Assembly: GCA_902582105.1 (NCBI GenBank)
Contig: CACHQT010000002.1
Location: forward strand, 1 to 64,000
Source: an uncultured Pelagibacteraceae bacterium
GTDB taxonomy: Bacteria; Pseudomonadota; Alphaproteobacteria; Pelagibacterales; Pelagibacteraceae
DNA length: 64,000 nt
Direction of reading: 5' to 3'
The first letter of the stretch is position 1; each line of letters opens with the position of its first letter. The notes below the pieces were generated by a model, which worked only from the letters and a program-made list of their open reading frames with translations, had not been told where the DNA came from and did no database searches. This document shows positions 29,885 through 39,922 of this stretch, piece by piece. The position numbers and the translations under genes are program-made.

Positions 29885-31048
29885 TTACTTCTTAAAAACA
29901 TCTGCTTTGTCTGTTTTTTCCCAAGAAAATGCCCCGTTAGACTCTGGAACTCTTCCAAAATGTCCATATGCTGCGGTTTTTTCGTATATAGCTTTGTTTA
30001 AACCTAACATTTCTCTTATACCTCTTGGGCTTAAATCGAAATTATCATTAATCAATTTTTCTACATGTTTATTTTTTTCTTCATCATTATCAAAAAGATC
30101 TACATAAATAGACAAAGGCTTAGATACACCAATTGCATATGCAAGTTGAATTAAACATTTATCTGCAATCTTTGAGGCAACAACATTTTTTGCCAAATAT
30201 CTTGATGCGTATGCAGCTGATCTGTCAACTTTTGTAGGGTCTTTTCCAGAAAAAGCTCCACCTCCATGTGGTGCCGCACCTCCATAAGTATCTACAATAA
30301 TTTTTCTTCCTGTTAATCCACTGTCTCCATCTGGTCCACCAATTACAAAATTACCTGTGGGATTTATATAAATCTCTTTTTCATCGAGATTTCCTAATAA
30401 ATCTTTTGGGATAGATCTTTCAATATATGGCATGCAAAGTTCTTTAACTTTTACGAGGTCAACATCTTTTGAATGTTGTGTAGAGATCACAACTGATTTT
30501 ACCGCATTAGGCAAACCGTCTTTATATTCAATTGTAATTTGACTTTTTGAATCTGGCTCTATTCCTTTGAGCTTTCCAGATTTTCTATCTTCAGCCATCA
30601 ATCTTAAAATTCTATGTGAGTAATGAATTGGAGCAGGCATTAGAACATCAGTTTCATTACATGCATATCCAAACATAATTCCCTGGTCTCCTGCACCTTC
30701 ATCTTTATTTCCAGATGAGTCTACACCCATAGCTATATCTGCTGACTGAGCATGCAAATGAGTTTCAATCTTAGTAGTATCTTTCCAACTAAAACCATCT
30801 TGATCATATCCGATGTCTTTAATACATTCTCTAACTTTTTGAATCAAATCCTCTTTTTTTATTTCTGGTCCTCTTACTTCTCCAGCTAAAACTACCTTAT
30901 TTGTTGTTGTTAAAGTTTCGCAAGCTACTCTTGATTGTGGTTCCGCACCTAAATAACTATCTACAACCATATCCGATATTCTATCGCAAACTTTATCTGG
31001 ATGTCCTTCTGAAACTGACTCGCTAGTAAATAAATAATTTTTTTTCAT
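29885..31048 (-). CDS. metK: S-adenosylmethionine synthetase
   Basis: Makes SAM from methionine and ATP. 387 aa; [20 protein letters not shown] at the start, [12 protein letters not shown] (ATP motif) and [19 protein letters not shown] are the two signatures. A good Shine-Dalgarno (GGGAG) precedes the ATG, unlike most genes here. Only 1 bp separates it from lnt, so there is no room for a SAM riboswitch leader in front of it. Confidence 0.98.
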   Translation of the reverse strand: MKKNYLFTSESVSEGHPDKVCDRISDMVVDSYLGAEPQSRVACETLTTTNKVVLAGEVRGPEIKKEDLIQKVRECIKDIGYDQDGFSWKDTTKIETHLHAQSADIAMGVDSSGNKDEGAGDQGIMFGYACNETDVLMPAPIHYSHRILRLMAEDRKSGKLKGIEPDSKSQITIEYKDGLPNAVKSVVISTQHSKDVDLVKVKELCMPYIERSIPKDLLGNLDEKEIYINPTGNFVIGGPDGDSGLTGRKIIVDTYGGAAPHGGGAFSGKDPTKVDRSAAYASRYLAKNVVASKIADKCLIQLAYAIGVSKPLSIYVDLFDNDEEKNKHVEKLINDNFDLSPRGIREMLGLNKAIYEKTAAYGHFGRVPESNGAFSWEKTDKADVFKK

Positions 31049-31049
31049 C

Positions 31050-32576
31050 TTAACTCCCTTTCTTTTTTAAAAAAAAAATTAAACTAATATAAAATAGTAA
31101 AAAATAAAAGAAAATCTTATTACCATATTGGCCAAATATAGTTTTGGAGATTTTTCTAAAATTTTTTATTTCGAAAGTTCCCTTTTCAGTTGATTCTACT
31201 TTTTTTACTATTTGACCTATGGGATTGATGTAAACAGACATCCCATTATTTGCAGAACGGATCAAATTTTTACCCTCCTCAACTGACCTAAATATCGAAT
31301 GCAAAAGGTGTTGATGAGGTCCTATTGAATTTCCAAACCATCCATCCTCAGAGATATTTAATATGAAATCGAATTTTTCACCACTCTTATTGAGCTTTCC
31401 TGTATAAATTATTTCATAACAAATAAGTGGGAGAAATTTAATATTATTTATATCTATAATTTTTCTATCATCATCACTACTAAATGATTGATAACCATGA
31501 GTAATTTTTTTTAAACCGATTTTAGAGAAAATATTTTCAAATGGTAAAAATTCACCAAATGGAACAAGATTATTTTTTTTATAATTTGCTAAAATATTTA
31601 AATTATTATCCAAAACTACTAGAGAATTATAAATTTTTAGGTCAGATTGAGAGTTTATACCAAGAATAATTTTATGATTTTCTGAAAAATTATTTTTGAA
31701 ATTTTCTTTATAAATATTTAAATCTTTTAGATATATGTTTGTTAAAATACCTTCAGGTAAAATAAATAAAGTTTCTTTTTTTTCTTCAGGCTTACTTAGA
31801 TCAATTAATTCATTAATAATTATATTGGGATCCTCATTTTGAAAAAACCTGCTTAACTCTACTTTGGGTGAAACAACTTTAATTTTTGTATTTAAATCGA
31901 TTAATTGTGCTTCATGATATTTATTGATTACACTTTTACCAAAATAAATATTAGCGCCAACAGAAACTATAGAAAAGATAACTATTAATATTTTAGAAAA
32001 TTGACTTTTTTTAAAAAATATTATTACAGGCAACAAGAATAGGGTAATTGATAACAAGTTAAAAGAATAGGTCCCTATAATAGATAATATTTGTATAAAA
32101 TTGATATATTCAGTCCAGCTATAAGCAATTAAATTCCAAGGAAAGCCACCTAATATATTTCCCCTTAGAAATTCGGCAATTGAAAAAATTAAAGCAAAAA
32201 TTAATATAGATCTATAATTTTTTTCTAGGTTAAAAAATGAGCATATAAATGTAATAAGACCATAAAACAAACCAAGAAATAAAGGTATCAAAAAAAATGC
32301 AATTGGCATTAATGGTAAAAAAATTTCCTCAAATGTTAAAGAGTTTATAATCCAATAGATATTCGATACAAAATATCCAAAACCAAATGCCCAACCTAGT
32401 AAAAATAATCGCCACTTACCCAGATAAAAATTTGAAACTATAAAAAGAAATAAAAAAGAAAATGTAAAAAAATTTAGTATAAAAAAATTATATGGTGGTA
32501 AACTAAAGGAACTTATTATACCAAGTAAAATTGGTATAATAAAAAAAAACAATTTGTTATTTATTTTTTTTAACAA
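31050..32576 (-). CDS. lnt: Apolipoprotein N-acyltransferase
   Basis: Third acyl transfer in lipoprotein maturation at the inner membrane. 508 aa with about eight hydrophobic segments: six in the first 200 residues, one at the C-terminus. A nitrilase domain shows the Glu in LPEG, Lys in [12 protein letters not shown] and Cys in LICYEIIY. The start appears to be TTG at 32574-32576, one base after the ybeY stop; no ATG is available nearby. It serves lipoproteins such as LptM, LptE and DolP in this window. Confidence 0.93.
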   Translation of the reverse strand: MLKKINNKLFFFIIPILLGIISSFSLPPYNFFILNFFTFSFLFLFIVSNFYLGKWRLFLLGWAFGFGYFVSNIYWIINSLTFEEIFLPLMPIAFFLIPLFLGLFYGLITFICSFFNLEKNYRSILIFALIFSIAEFLRGNILGGFPWNLIAYSWTEYINFIQILSIIGTYSFNLLSITLFLLPVIIFFKKSQFSKILIVIFSIVSVGANIYFGKSVINKYHEAQLIDLNTKIKVVSPKVELSRFFQNEDPNIIINELIDLSKPEEKKETLFILPEGILTNIYLKDLNIYKENFKNNFSENHKIILGINSQSDLKIYNSLVVLDNNLNILANYKKNNLVPFGEFLPFENIFSKIGLKKITHGYQSFSSDDDRKIIDINNIKFLPLICYEIIYTGKLNKSGEKFDFILNISEDGWFGNSIGPHQHLLHSIFRSVEEGKNLIRSANNGMSVYINPIGQIVKKVESTEKGTFEIKNFRKISKTIFGQYGNKIFFYFLLFYISLIFFLKKKGS

Positions 32577-32577
32577 T

Positions 32578-33006
32578 TTATTTATTAAGACTTTGTAATA
32601 TTAGTTTTTCTTTATTATGCATTTTTTTATAATCTTTATTTTTCTTATGATCGTATCCAACTAAATGTAAATAGCCATGTATCCAAGTTTTATCAAATTC
32701 ATAGCTAAAATTTGACAAAGAAGATTTTTTATTAATTATTTCAAAACTTATAGCAATATCCCCAATATAAGATTTACTTTTTAAAGGAAATGATAATACA
32801 TCTGTTTTTTTATTTTTTTTTCTAAATTTACTATTTAATTTTTTCATTACATTGTTATTAGTGAGTAAAATCGAAAATTCTTGATTTTTATTTTTGAAAG
32901 GTAATATTTTTTTTAATTTATTGACTTTTTTCTTTAAGTATTCTTTTGGGTTTTTAATTTTTTTTTTCCATTTTGGAAAATCAACTACTACATTTACTTT
33001 TATCAT
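32578..33006 (-). CDS. ybeY: Endoribonuclease YbeY
   Basis: Zinc-dependent endoribonuclease for 16S rRNA 3' maturation and ribosome quality control. 142 aa with the metal motif HGYLHLVGYDH (H-x3-H-x5-H) and the upstream KTDVLSFP segment. Basic N-terminal half. It overlaps phoH by 4 nt (ATGA). corC/hlyC, often between ybeY and lnt, is absent. Confidence 0.95.
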   Translation of the reverse strand: MIKVNVVVDFPKWKKKIKNPKEYLKKKVNKLKKILPFKNKNQEFSILLTNNNVMKKLNSKFRKKNKKTDVLSFPLKSKSYIGDIAISFEIINKKSSLSNFSYEFDKTWIHGYLHLVGYDHKKNKDYKKMHNKEKLILQSLNK

Positions 33007-34013
33007 TCATCACTTTTTTGATCTGAATATGCTTTAACTATTTTTGAAACGAGCGGATGTCTTACAACATCTTTGTGGTCAAAATCAACTATAGAAATTT
33101 CTTTAAGATGTCCCAAAAGTTTTTTTGACCTAATTAACCCAGACAAAGATTTGTTTGGTAAGTCTATTTGAGATGGATCTCCATTAATAACAATTTTAGA
33201 GTTTTCACCAATTCTAGTCAAAAACATTTTTATCTGAGTGTCTGTTGCGTTCTGAGCTTCATCTAAAATAGCAAAAGAATTTTTTAGAGTTCTGCCTCTC
33301 ATAAAGGCTAGTGGTGCGATCTCAATATCTCCAATCTCTATTTTTTTTTGGATTTTTTCATAGTCTAATAAATCATATAAAGAGTCGTAAAGAGGTCTTA
33401 GATATGGATCTACCTTTTCTCTCATATCACCAGGCAAAAAACCTAATCTTTCCCCCGCCTCAACGGCAGGCCTTGATAATATAATTCTTTCAATTTTTTT
33501 TTCTAATAGCATTGTTAAAGCTACCGCTACAGCTAAAAATGTTTTTCCTGTTCCAGCGGGTCCAGCTGAAATTATAACTTCACTTTCTCTTAATGACCTA
33601 ACATATTTTTTTTGTTTTTCAGACCTTGGAATAACTGATTTTTTTGGAGTTTTAATTATATACTCTATATTTTTTTCAGAATTATTTAATTTTTCATCAA
33701 TCATAAATTTATTTACAGATGAAATTATATCTTTTTTTTCTATTGCGCCATTTATTTTAAACTGTTCATGCAAAAATTGAATAGCATTTTTAATTAATTC
33801 ATTCTTTTCTGGATTACTTTTAACTAGAATTGAATTTCCTCTTGAATAAATTTTAGTTTTTGTAATTTTCTCTAAATCTTTAATATTATTATTAAATTCA
33901 CCCACAACTCCTAACAACATTTCATTTTTTTGAAATATTATACTAAGAGTATTATTGTCAGAATATACAAACCTAAGATCGGAATTTAGTTTTTTATATG
34001 CAGTATTTCTCAA
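33003..34013 (-). CDS. PhoH-like ATPase
   Basis: Cytoplasmic P-loop ATPase of the PhoH/YbeZ type, genetically linked with YbeY in RNA metabolism. 336 aa; Walker A GPAGTGKTFLA, Walker B with FAILDEAQN, and the RPAVEAGERLGFLPGD segment between. The start seems to be TTG at 34011-34013, one base after the miaB stop (same arrangement as ybeY/lnt). miaB-phoH-ybeY-lnt order is conserved. Confidence 0.95.
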   Translation of the reverse strand: MRNTAYKKLNSDLRFVYSDNNTLSIIFQKNEMLLGVVGEFNNNIKDLEKITKTKIYSRGNSILVKSNPEKNELIKNAIQFLHEQFKINGAIEKKDIISSVNKFMIDEKLNNSEKNIEYIIKTPKKSVIPRSEKQKKYVRSLRESEVIISAGPAGTGKTFLAVAVALTMLLEKKIERIILSRPAVEAGERLGFLPGDMREKVDPYLRPLYDSLYDLLDYEKIQKKIEIGDIEIAPLAFMRGRTLKNSFAILDEAQNATDTQIKMFLTRIGENSKIVINGDPSQIDLPNKSLSGLIRSKKLLGHLKEISIVDFDHKDVVRHPLVSKIVKAYSDQKSDE

Positions 34014-34014
34014 T

Positions 34015-35349
34015 CTATGCTGCTCTCGAGTTATTATTCATAATTTCACCAAACAAAGTATTTTGATTACAACTTTCTATTTTAACTTTAATAACTTTTC
34101 CAATATTCTTCTCATCACCTTCAAAAATCACCGAATTTAAATACTTATTTCTACCGAAAAGTTTATTTTGGCCTTTCATTTTATTTTCTACTAAAATATC
34201 GATTGGTTTATTTTTAAAAGATTTATTCATTTCTAATTGATAAGAAAATAAAATTTTTTGTATTTTTGTTAGCCTCTCTTTGGATATTTCATTATCAATC
34301 AATTTTAAATTTGCTGCTTTAGTGCCTGGTCTAGGACTAAAAATAAAAGAATAAGAATTAATAAATTTTATTTTTTTTATTAATTCAACGGTATCATTAA
34401 AATCTTCATCTGTCTCACCTGGGTACGAAATTATAAAATCACTTGAAAATTCTATATTAGAATTAATTTTCTTTAACTTATCAAAAATTGTTAAATATTC
34501 TTCAACACTATGCTTTCTGTTCATTAATTTTAAAATCTTATTAGAGCCACTTTGTATTGGCAAGTGGATAAAAGGCATTAATTTTTTATTTGTAGAATAA
34601 CAATCAATCAAATCATCTGACATATCTCTTGGGTGTGAAGTGGTATACCTTATTCTTTCTAGCTCAGAAAACTTTTCTAGCTCATTTAATAAATCAGAAA
34701 TTTTATAGAACTTGGAATTTTCTTCATAAGAATATGCGTTTACATTTTGACCTATCAGTGTGATTTCTTTGGCACCATTTTTAATTAATTCCTCTGCCTC
34801 TTTGATAATTTTTCTAAAAGGTCTTGAATATTCTGGGCCCCTTGTAAAGGGAACAACACAGAAATGGCAAAATTTATCACATCCCTCTTGTATAGTTAAA
34901 AATGTTGAAATTTTATTGTTAGTATTTTTTATTTTGTCGAAATATTCAAACTTTTGGATTGTATCAAAATCAGTTTCTTCTTTCTTTTCCTTTTCAGTAA
35001 AACTTTTTAATATTTGATTAATTTTATGATAAGATTGTGGACCTATTACAACATCAATGTAAGGTTCTCTTTTAAGCATTTCTTGGTTTTCTGCTTGAGC
35101 AACACAACCAGCAACAACCATTATTGGTTTTTTTTTTGTTTTATATAATTTTTTTATTCTTCCTACTTCGTGGTAAACTTTTTCTTTAGCCTTATCTCTT
35201 ATATGGCAAGTGTTTAATATATAACAACTTGCATCATCATGTTTATCAGCTTTAATAAAACCAATTTTTTTTACTGAGTCATAAATACGATTTGAATCAT
35301 ACTCATTCATCTGGCAACCAAATGTTTTAATAAATATTTTTTTTTCCAT
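34015..35349 (-). CDS. miaB: tRNA-2-methylthio-N6-dimethylallyladenosine synthase
   Basis: Radical-SAM methylthiotransferase modifying A37 of tRNAs reading UNN codons. 444 aa. The N-terminal UPF0004 domain has cluster cysteines in FGCQMNEYDS, NTCHIRDKA and GCVAQ; the radical SAM motif is CDKFCHFC; the C-terminal TRAM domain starts near residue 375. It abuts fur without a gap. Confidence 0.96.
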   Translation of the reverse strand: MEKKIFIKTFGCQMNEYDSNRIYDSVKKIGFIKADKHDDASCYILNTCHIRDKAKEKVYHEVGRIKKLYKTKKKPIMVVAGCVAQAENQEMLKREPYIDVVIGPQSYHKINQILKSFTEKEKKEETDFDTIQKFEYFDKIKNTNNKISTFLTIQEGCDKFCHFCVVPFTRGPEYSRPFRKIIKEAEELIKNGAKEITLIGQNVNAYSYEENSKFYKISDLLNELEKFSELERIRYTTSHPRDMSDDLIDCYSTNKKLMPFIHLPIQSGSNKILKLMNRKHSVEEYLTIFDKLKKINSNIEFSSDFIISYPGETDEDFNDTVELIKKIKFINSYSFIFSPRPGTKAANLKLIDNEISKERLTKIQKILFSYQLEMNKSFKNKPIDILVENKMKGQNKLFGRNKYLNSVIFEGDEKNIGKVIKVKIESCNQNTLFGEIMNNNSRAA

Positions 35350-35760
35350 CTAGGATTTTTTTTTTATGCCATACAATTCTAGCTTGTGATCAACCAACTT
35401 GTAACCATGTTTTTCTGCAACTTTTTTTTGTAATTCTTCAATGTCGTTATCTACGAACTCAATAATTTCTCCAGTTTTTATATCTATCAAGTGATCATGA
35501 TGACCTTCGTTTAACTCTTCGTATCTTGCTTTTCCTCCCTTGAAATCATGCTTTGCTAAAATTCCACTTTCTTCAAAAAGTTTCACTGTTCTATAAACAG
35601 TTGCAATGCTAATTTTTGGATCAGTTTTTGAAACCCTGTTATACAGTTCATCAACATTTGGATGGTCAGTGGACTCTGACATAACTTTAGCAATAACTTT
35701 TCTTTGGTCTGTAAGTTTAACACCTTTTATCTTACATTTTTTTTCAATATTAGATGACAT
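35350..35760 (-). CDS. fur: Ferric uptake regulator family protein (Fur/Mur type)
   Basis: Metal-responsive repressor, 136 aa. Winged helix with LTDQRKVIAKVM and ISIATVYRTVKLFEE; metal site region YEELNEGHHDHLIDIKTGEIIEF. The C-terminal CxxC pairs of some Fur proteins are absent, as is common in alphaproteobacteria, where the orthologue may respond to manganese (Mur). The neighbourhood tsaB-fur-miaB-phoH-ybeY-lnt fits the alphaproteobacterial fur locus. The Fur-like repeats at 17627 and 17677 are candidate targets. Confidence 0.92.
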   Translation of the reverse strand: MSSNIEKKCKIKGVKLTDQRKVIAKVMSESTDHPNVDELYNRVSKTDPKISIATVYRTVKLFEESGILAKHDFKGGKARYEELNEGHHDHLIDIKTGEIIEFVDNDIEELQKKVAEKHGYKLVDHKLELYGIKKKS

Positions 35761-35769
35761 TGTTTTATT

Positions 35770-36213
35770 CTAACTCAAATAAAGTGGTTTAATCAAATTT
35801 TTTTTAATTTTATATTTACTACACAATTCGGGTATTTTCTCATATTTTATATTATGATATTGTGAAAGAAGTGATGAATTTTTAAAAATTTCATTTTTTA
35901 TAGAATATTTTAAACTAATAAAATCTAAAAAACTAAAACAATAGTAGTCAATATTTTGAGAAACATGATAACCTTTTGCAATAGAAATGGAATTTCTGAT
36001 TCCTGCAAAGCTACCGGGACCTCTATTTACATAAATTCTATTTAAATTTTTTGCTAATAGTTTATTTTTATCTAGTAAATCATCTATTAAAATTACCAAT
36101 TTATCAAAATTATTTTTACTATTTTCAAACTTGCTTGTATAAATATTTTTAGTATTTTTTATGAGAGTTAAAAAAATTTTATCTGTAGTTGCATCAATAA
36201 TTAAATCATTCAT
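35770..36213 (-). CDS. tsaB: tRNA threonylcarbamoyladenosine biosynthesis protein TsaB, short
   Basis: Partner of TsaD/TsaE for t6A37 tRNA modification. The ATG at 36211-36213 gives 147 aa beginning MNDLIIDATTDKIFL, like other TsaB N-termini; a longer frame upstream is not supported. The motif NRGPGSFAGIRNSISIAKG is the family signature. It is clearly shorter than E. coli TsaB (231 aa); the C-terminal half is cut down. The start region overlaps the start of the divergent deacetylase by 53 bp. rimI, often next, is absent. Confidence 0.85.
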   Translation of the reverse strand: MNDLIIDATTDKIFLTLIKNTKNIYTSKFENSKNNFDKLVILIDDLLDKNKLLAKNLNRIYVNRGPGSFAGIRNSISIAKGYHVSQNIDYYCFSFLDFISLKYSIKNEIFKNSSLLSQYHNIKYEKIPELCSKYKIKKNLIKPLYLS

Positions 36214-37219
36214 AATTTTATTTTTATTAACTGTGAATTCTAAATCAGAAGAAAATAATATCAAATATTATTCTAAAGACTTAGGAACTCTTTCATTAAT
36301 GTACCATAGATTTAATGAGAATAAATATCCATCAACCAATATTCAAATGAATATTTTTAAAAAACAGATAAATATTATAAAAAGTAAGAACTATGAATTT
36401 GAAAGTCCTAAAAATTTTGATTTAAAATTTAATAAACCAAAGTCTAAAAAGAAAATTTTAATTACAATTGATGATGCATTTAGTTCTTTTTACGACAATG
36501 CCTGGCCATTTTTAAAAGAAAATAAAATTCCATTTATATTATTTGTTTCCACGCAACCAGTAGGAAAAAAAGGATATATGACTTGGGAACAAATAAAAGA
36601 TGTTGAAAAAGAAAATTTTGCTTTTATTGGAAATCATTCTCACTCACATGAATATTTATTAGATTTTAGTTTTAATGATTTTAAAAAAGATATTGATAAC
36701 TCAATTAAAATATTTAATGAAAATTTAGGCTATAATCCAATTTTTTTTTCGTATCCATTTGGCGAGTATAGCTTGGAGCAAGAAAATTATATAAAAGAAA
36801 AATTTAAATATGCTTTCGGGCAACACTCAGGTGTAATTGATATCAATAAAGATATTTATGAATTACCTAGATTTCCAATTAATGAAAAATATGGAGATTT
36901 AGAAAGATTTAACTTTTTAATTGATCTTCTTCCTCTACAGTACAAAAATATTTTTCCTAAAGATAAATACGTCAAAAATAATAATCCCCCAAAATTAATT
37001 ATAAACTTTTTTAAAGACCAAAAAAATTTAAAAAATATCAACTGCTTTTCAGATGAAGGAAACAACTGGGGTAAATCAGATATAGTATTAGAAAAAAATA
37101 AATTAATTGTTAATTTTAGAGAAAAGTTTCTTTTCAGAAGAGGTAGAATTAATTGCTCATTAAATGATACAGATGGATGGAGGTGGCTTGGTTTGCAGTT
37201 TTCTGTTAAACTAAATTAA
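36161..37219 (+). CDS. Polysaccharide deacetylase (NodB-homology) protein
   Basis: Carbohydrate esterase family 4-like protein, 352 aa. The N-terminus has a hydrophobic stretch (FIILFLLTV near residues 17-25), so it is probably exported. The NodB core shows SLMYHRF, TIDDAFSSFY (metal/catalytic Asp pair), NHSHSHEYL (H-x3-H-type metal ligands) and FSYPFGEYS. The C-terminal 100 residues are not recognised. The ATG at 36161 lies inside divergent tsaB; a downstream non-ATG start is possible. A substrate such as peptidoglycan or a surface glycan is not inferable. Confidence 0.85.
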   Translation: MRVKKILSVVASIIKSFIILFLLTVNSKSEENNIKYYSKDLGTLSLMYHRFNENKYPSTNIQMNIFKKQINIIKSKNYEFESPKNFDLKFNKPKSKKKILITIDDAFSSFYDNAWPFLKENKIPFILFVSTQPVGKKGYMTWEQIKDVEKENFAFIGNHSHSHEYLLDFSFNDFKKDIDNSIKIFNENLGYNPIFFSYPFGEYSLEQENYIKEKFKYAFGQHSGVIDINKDIYELPRFPINEKYGDLERFNFLIDLLPLQYKNIFPKDKYVKNNNPPKLIINFFKDQKNLKNINCFSDEGNNWGKSDIVLEKNKLIVNFREKFLFRRGRINCSLNDTDGWRWLGLQFSVKLN

Positions 37220-38347
37220 ACTTTTGAGTTTTTTATTAGAAGGTAGTAATTTAACATCATCAAATTCTGTTAAATTATTTTGTTTTATAATTTTTTTTAA
37301 TATCTTCACATATTCTTTGCCGGTCTCAGCATATTTATCAAGATAGTTTGCAAGAATTAAGCTATCAACTTTCATTTTATTGTCTCTTAATTCAGCTCTT
37401 GCTAATCTAAAATCTTTATAACTCGAATGTGTGTTCAAATTTCTTTGATATGCTCTAACTGAAGACTTTAGAATTTTAAATTTCATAACTTTATGAGTTG
37501 TGTCATTATCAGCTCCAGCAGGTTTAATACCGTCTCCTGAATAAGTCCATTGGCCAAACAATGCATTTCCTTCAAGCGCAAACCGTGACGTGCCCCATCC
37601 TGTTTCTTTAGCAGCTTGTGCAATCGCTAAGGATACTGGTATTTCATCCATTCTAATTTTTAAAGTTGATAAATCTTTATTAAGTACTCCATATTGTTTA
37701 AATTTTAAATTTAACCATCTTCTTTCTATCTCTGAATTTTTATTTTTATTTAAGATGTTAAAAAGTTTTCTTCTATCTGCCCTAATTCTATTATTTTCTT
37801 CTAAAATTAAAGGCAGAATTATTTTTATAAATAAATTTTTTTTCTTCTTTGAACTTTCTATCATTTTCATTTCTTCAGGTAACAATGATAACGATATAGG
37901 TTTAACTAATTTCGTTTTTCTAACATCTTCAAGATTATAGTTTGTATCTTTAAATAGTTGTTCTATTGTCGATGCATTTAACCTTACAGTATCAGTTGGA
38001 AGTTCATCAAATTTAAAAACATCTTCAAACAAGCTTTTTACATTTAAACCTTCTTCAACTTTAGGACTGTTATCTAAGGGTTGACCTTTTAAAACTTTTT
38101 CTAGATTGCTTTTAGATTTATTTTCAGTTTCTTTAGAAGCTAAAATTGAATTCTTTTGAAAATTAACAAAGGTTGGAAGCATAAAGAAAAATATTATTAC
38201 AGCAAAACTTACTAACAGCGTTTGGTAAATGCTTTTAAGATCTTTGTTGACGATTGGTAATTTTATAGTTTTTTTTTTTGATATTATTAGACCTTTTTTT
38301 TTAAGAATCTTTTTAACTTCATCTAAATCAAATTTTTTTTTTATCAT
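37211..38347 (-). CDS. Bax-like glucosaminidase domain protein (GH73 type)
   Basis: Membrane-anchored peptidoglycan hydrolase candidate, 378 aa. A cytoplasmic Lys-rich start is followed by a transmembrane segment (LLVSFAVIIFFFMLPTFV, about residues 43-60), a linker and, in the last 150 residues, a glucosaminidase-type domain: IPVSLAIAQAAKETGWGTSRFA with the catalytic Glu, NALFGQWTYSG and AYQRNLNTHSSYKDFR. E. coli Bax has the same domain. It is convergent with the deacetylase (9-nt overlap); both could act on the cell wall. Confidence 0.85.
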   Translation of the reverse strand: MIKKKFDLDEVKKILKKKGLIISKKKTIKLPIVNKDLKSIYQTLLVSFAVIIFFFMLPTFVNFQKNSILASKETENKSKSNLEKVLKGQPLDNSPKVEEGLNVKSLFEDVFKFDELPTDTVRLNASTIEQLFKDTNYNLEDVRKTKLVKPISLSLLPEEMKMIESSKKKKNLFIKIILPLILEENNRIRADRRKLFNILNKNKNSEIERRWLNLKFKQYGVLNKDLSTLKIRMDEIPVSLAIAQAAKETGWGTSRFALEGNALFGQWTYSGDGIKPAGADNDTTHKVMKFKILKSSVRAYQRNLNTHSSYKDFRLARAELRDNKMKVDSLILANYLDKYAETGKEYVKILKKIIKQNNLTEFDDVKLLPSNKKLKSLI

Positions 38348-38349
38348 TA

Positions 38350-38892
38350 TTAAATTGCCTCTACCTCTTTAACTTCAGGAATATAATGTTTCAACAAATT
38401 TTGAACTCCTTGTTTTAAAGTCATTGTTGAACTTGGACAACCAGAACAACTGCCTTGCAATTGAACTTTAACTTTACCGTTTTTATATTCTTTAAATTGA
38501 ATATCTCCTCCATCTCGAGCTACCGCAGGTCTAATTTTAGAATCCAATATTTGAATTATTTTTTTTTCTATTTCTTTAAATTCTTTTTTATTTTCTAGTG
38601 TAATGTTTTCATCATAAATAAAATCTTTTCCATTTAAATAAAATTCACCAATCAAAGATTGTGCTATATGCTTAATATCTTCCCAGTCGATATTCTGATC
38701 TTTATTTATTGATAAAAAATCTGGTCCTAAAAAAACTCCTGTTACTCCATTTATTGACAGTAAATTTTTTACTAGATCATTATTAATTTGATTTTTTTTT
38801 GTAATTTCAATTTGACCATTCTTGGAAACTATTTTTCCTGGAATAAATTTTAATGAATTGGGATTTGGGGTTTTTTCTGTTTGTATAAACAT
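38350..38892 (-). CDS. NfuA-like Fe-S carrier (NifU family)
   Basis: Iron-sulfur cluster carrier, 180 aa. The N-terminal Nfu_N domain starts FIQTEKTPNPNSLKFIPG; the C-terminal NifU domain has VARDGGDIQFKEY and the cluster CxxC in GSCSGCPSSTM. This is the eukaryote/alphaproteobacterial NFU1-type architecture. It lies downstream of trpS (24 bp) and murJ, an order kept in alphaproteobacteria. Confidence 0.94.
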   Translation of the reverse strand: MFIQTEKTPNPNSLKFIPGKIVSKNGQIEITKKNQINNDLVKNLLSINGVTGVFLGPDFLSINKDQNIDWEDIKHIAQSLIGEFYLNGKDFIYDENITLENKKEFKEIEKKIIQILDSKIRPAVARDGGDIQFKEYKNGKVKVQLQGSCSGCPSSTMTLKQGVQNLLKHYIPEVKEVEAI

Positions 38893-38916
38893 ATATAAGA
38901 ATATAGTAATTTATTT

Positions 38917-39918
38917 TTAAAAACCTATAATTTTTTTCATTTCTTTTACTTTTGTTGAAGCAAATTCATTAGCTTTTTCGCCACCTTCTAATAAAATTTT
39001 ATCTAAATGTTTTTCTTCATTTAATAATCTTTTAATTTCTTTAGAAATGGGTTCAATTTTTTCAACTATCAAGTAAGAAAGTTTTTCTTTAAAAAAAGAA
39101 AAATTTTTTCCAGCAAATTCGTCGCAAGATTTTTCAAGACTTTGATTTGACAAACTTGAATATATTTCTAATAAATTTAAAGCTTCAGGTCTATTTTTAA
39201 AATTCTCATCTTTTTTTGGCATTGGCATTGTGTCCGTTTTTGCTTTTTTAATTTTATTTATAATTTTGTCTTTATCATCTGTAAGGTTTATTCTGCTTAA
39301 ATCAGATTCATCTGATTTGCTCATTTTTTTTTCACCATCTTTTAAACTCATAATTCTTGAAAAGTGTTTTTGTATTAATGGTTCTGGAACTTTCAAAAAG
39401 TTTGGTGCTTCAAAATCATTGTTAAATCTTTGTGCAATGTCTCTACATAATTCTAAATGCTGTTTCTGATCATCGCCAACCGGTACATGAGTAGTATCGT
39501 AAAGCAGTATATCAGCTGCCATTAAAACTGGATAAGCATAAAGTCCTACACTTGCTTTTTCTTTATCTTTTCCAGCTTTTTCTTTGAATTGAGTCATTCT
39601 ATTTAACCAACCCATTCTTGCTATGCAACTTAAAATCCATGCACACTCAGAATGAGCAGGAACAGACGATTGATTAAAAATTATACTTTTATTTTCATTC
39701 AATCCACTTGCGATAAAAGCTGCCAGCGTTTCTCTAATATTTCTTCTTAATTCCTTTGGGTCCTGTTTAACAGTGATAGCGTGCAAATCTACGATGCAAT
39801 AAACACATTCTGTATTTTTTTCATTTTGAAGCTCAACAAAATTTTTAATAGCACCTAAATAATTACCAAGATGTAAATTTCCAGAAGGTTGAACACCAGA
39901 AAAAATTTTTTTAGACAT
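38917..39918 (-). CDS. trpS: Tryptophanyl-tRNA synthetase
   Basis: Class I aminoacyl-tRNA synthetase charging tRNA-Trp. 333 aa; [16 protein letters not shown] contains the HIGH equivalent [21 protein letters not shown] holds the KMSKS loop, and [19 protein letters not shown] is typical. Four bases after murJ. Confidence 0.97.
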   Translation of the reverse strand: MSKKIFSGVQPSGNLHLGNYLGAIKNFVELQNEKNTECVYCIVDLHAITVKQDPKELRRNIRETLAAFIASGLNENKSIIFNQSSVPAHSECAWILSCIARMGWLNRMTQFKEKAGKDKEKASVGLYAYPVLMAADILLYDTTHVPVGDDQKQHLELCRDIAQRFNNDFEAPNFLKVPEPLIQKHFSRIMSLKDGEKKMSKSDESDLSRINLTDDKDKIINKIKKAKTDTMPMPKKDENFKNRPEALNLLEIYSSLSNQSLEKSCDEFAGKNFSFFKEKLSYLIVEKIEPISKEIKRLLNEEKHLDKILLEGGEKANEFASTKVKEMKKIIGF

Positions 39919-39922
39919 TGAC

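Noticed and set aside
31049..31049. SAM riboswitch before metK
   Set aside because: Only one base separates lnt and metK, so no leader can be present.
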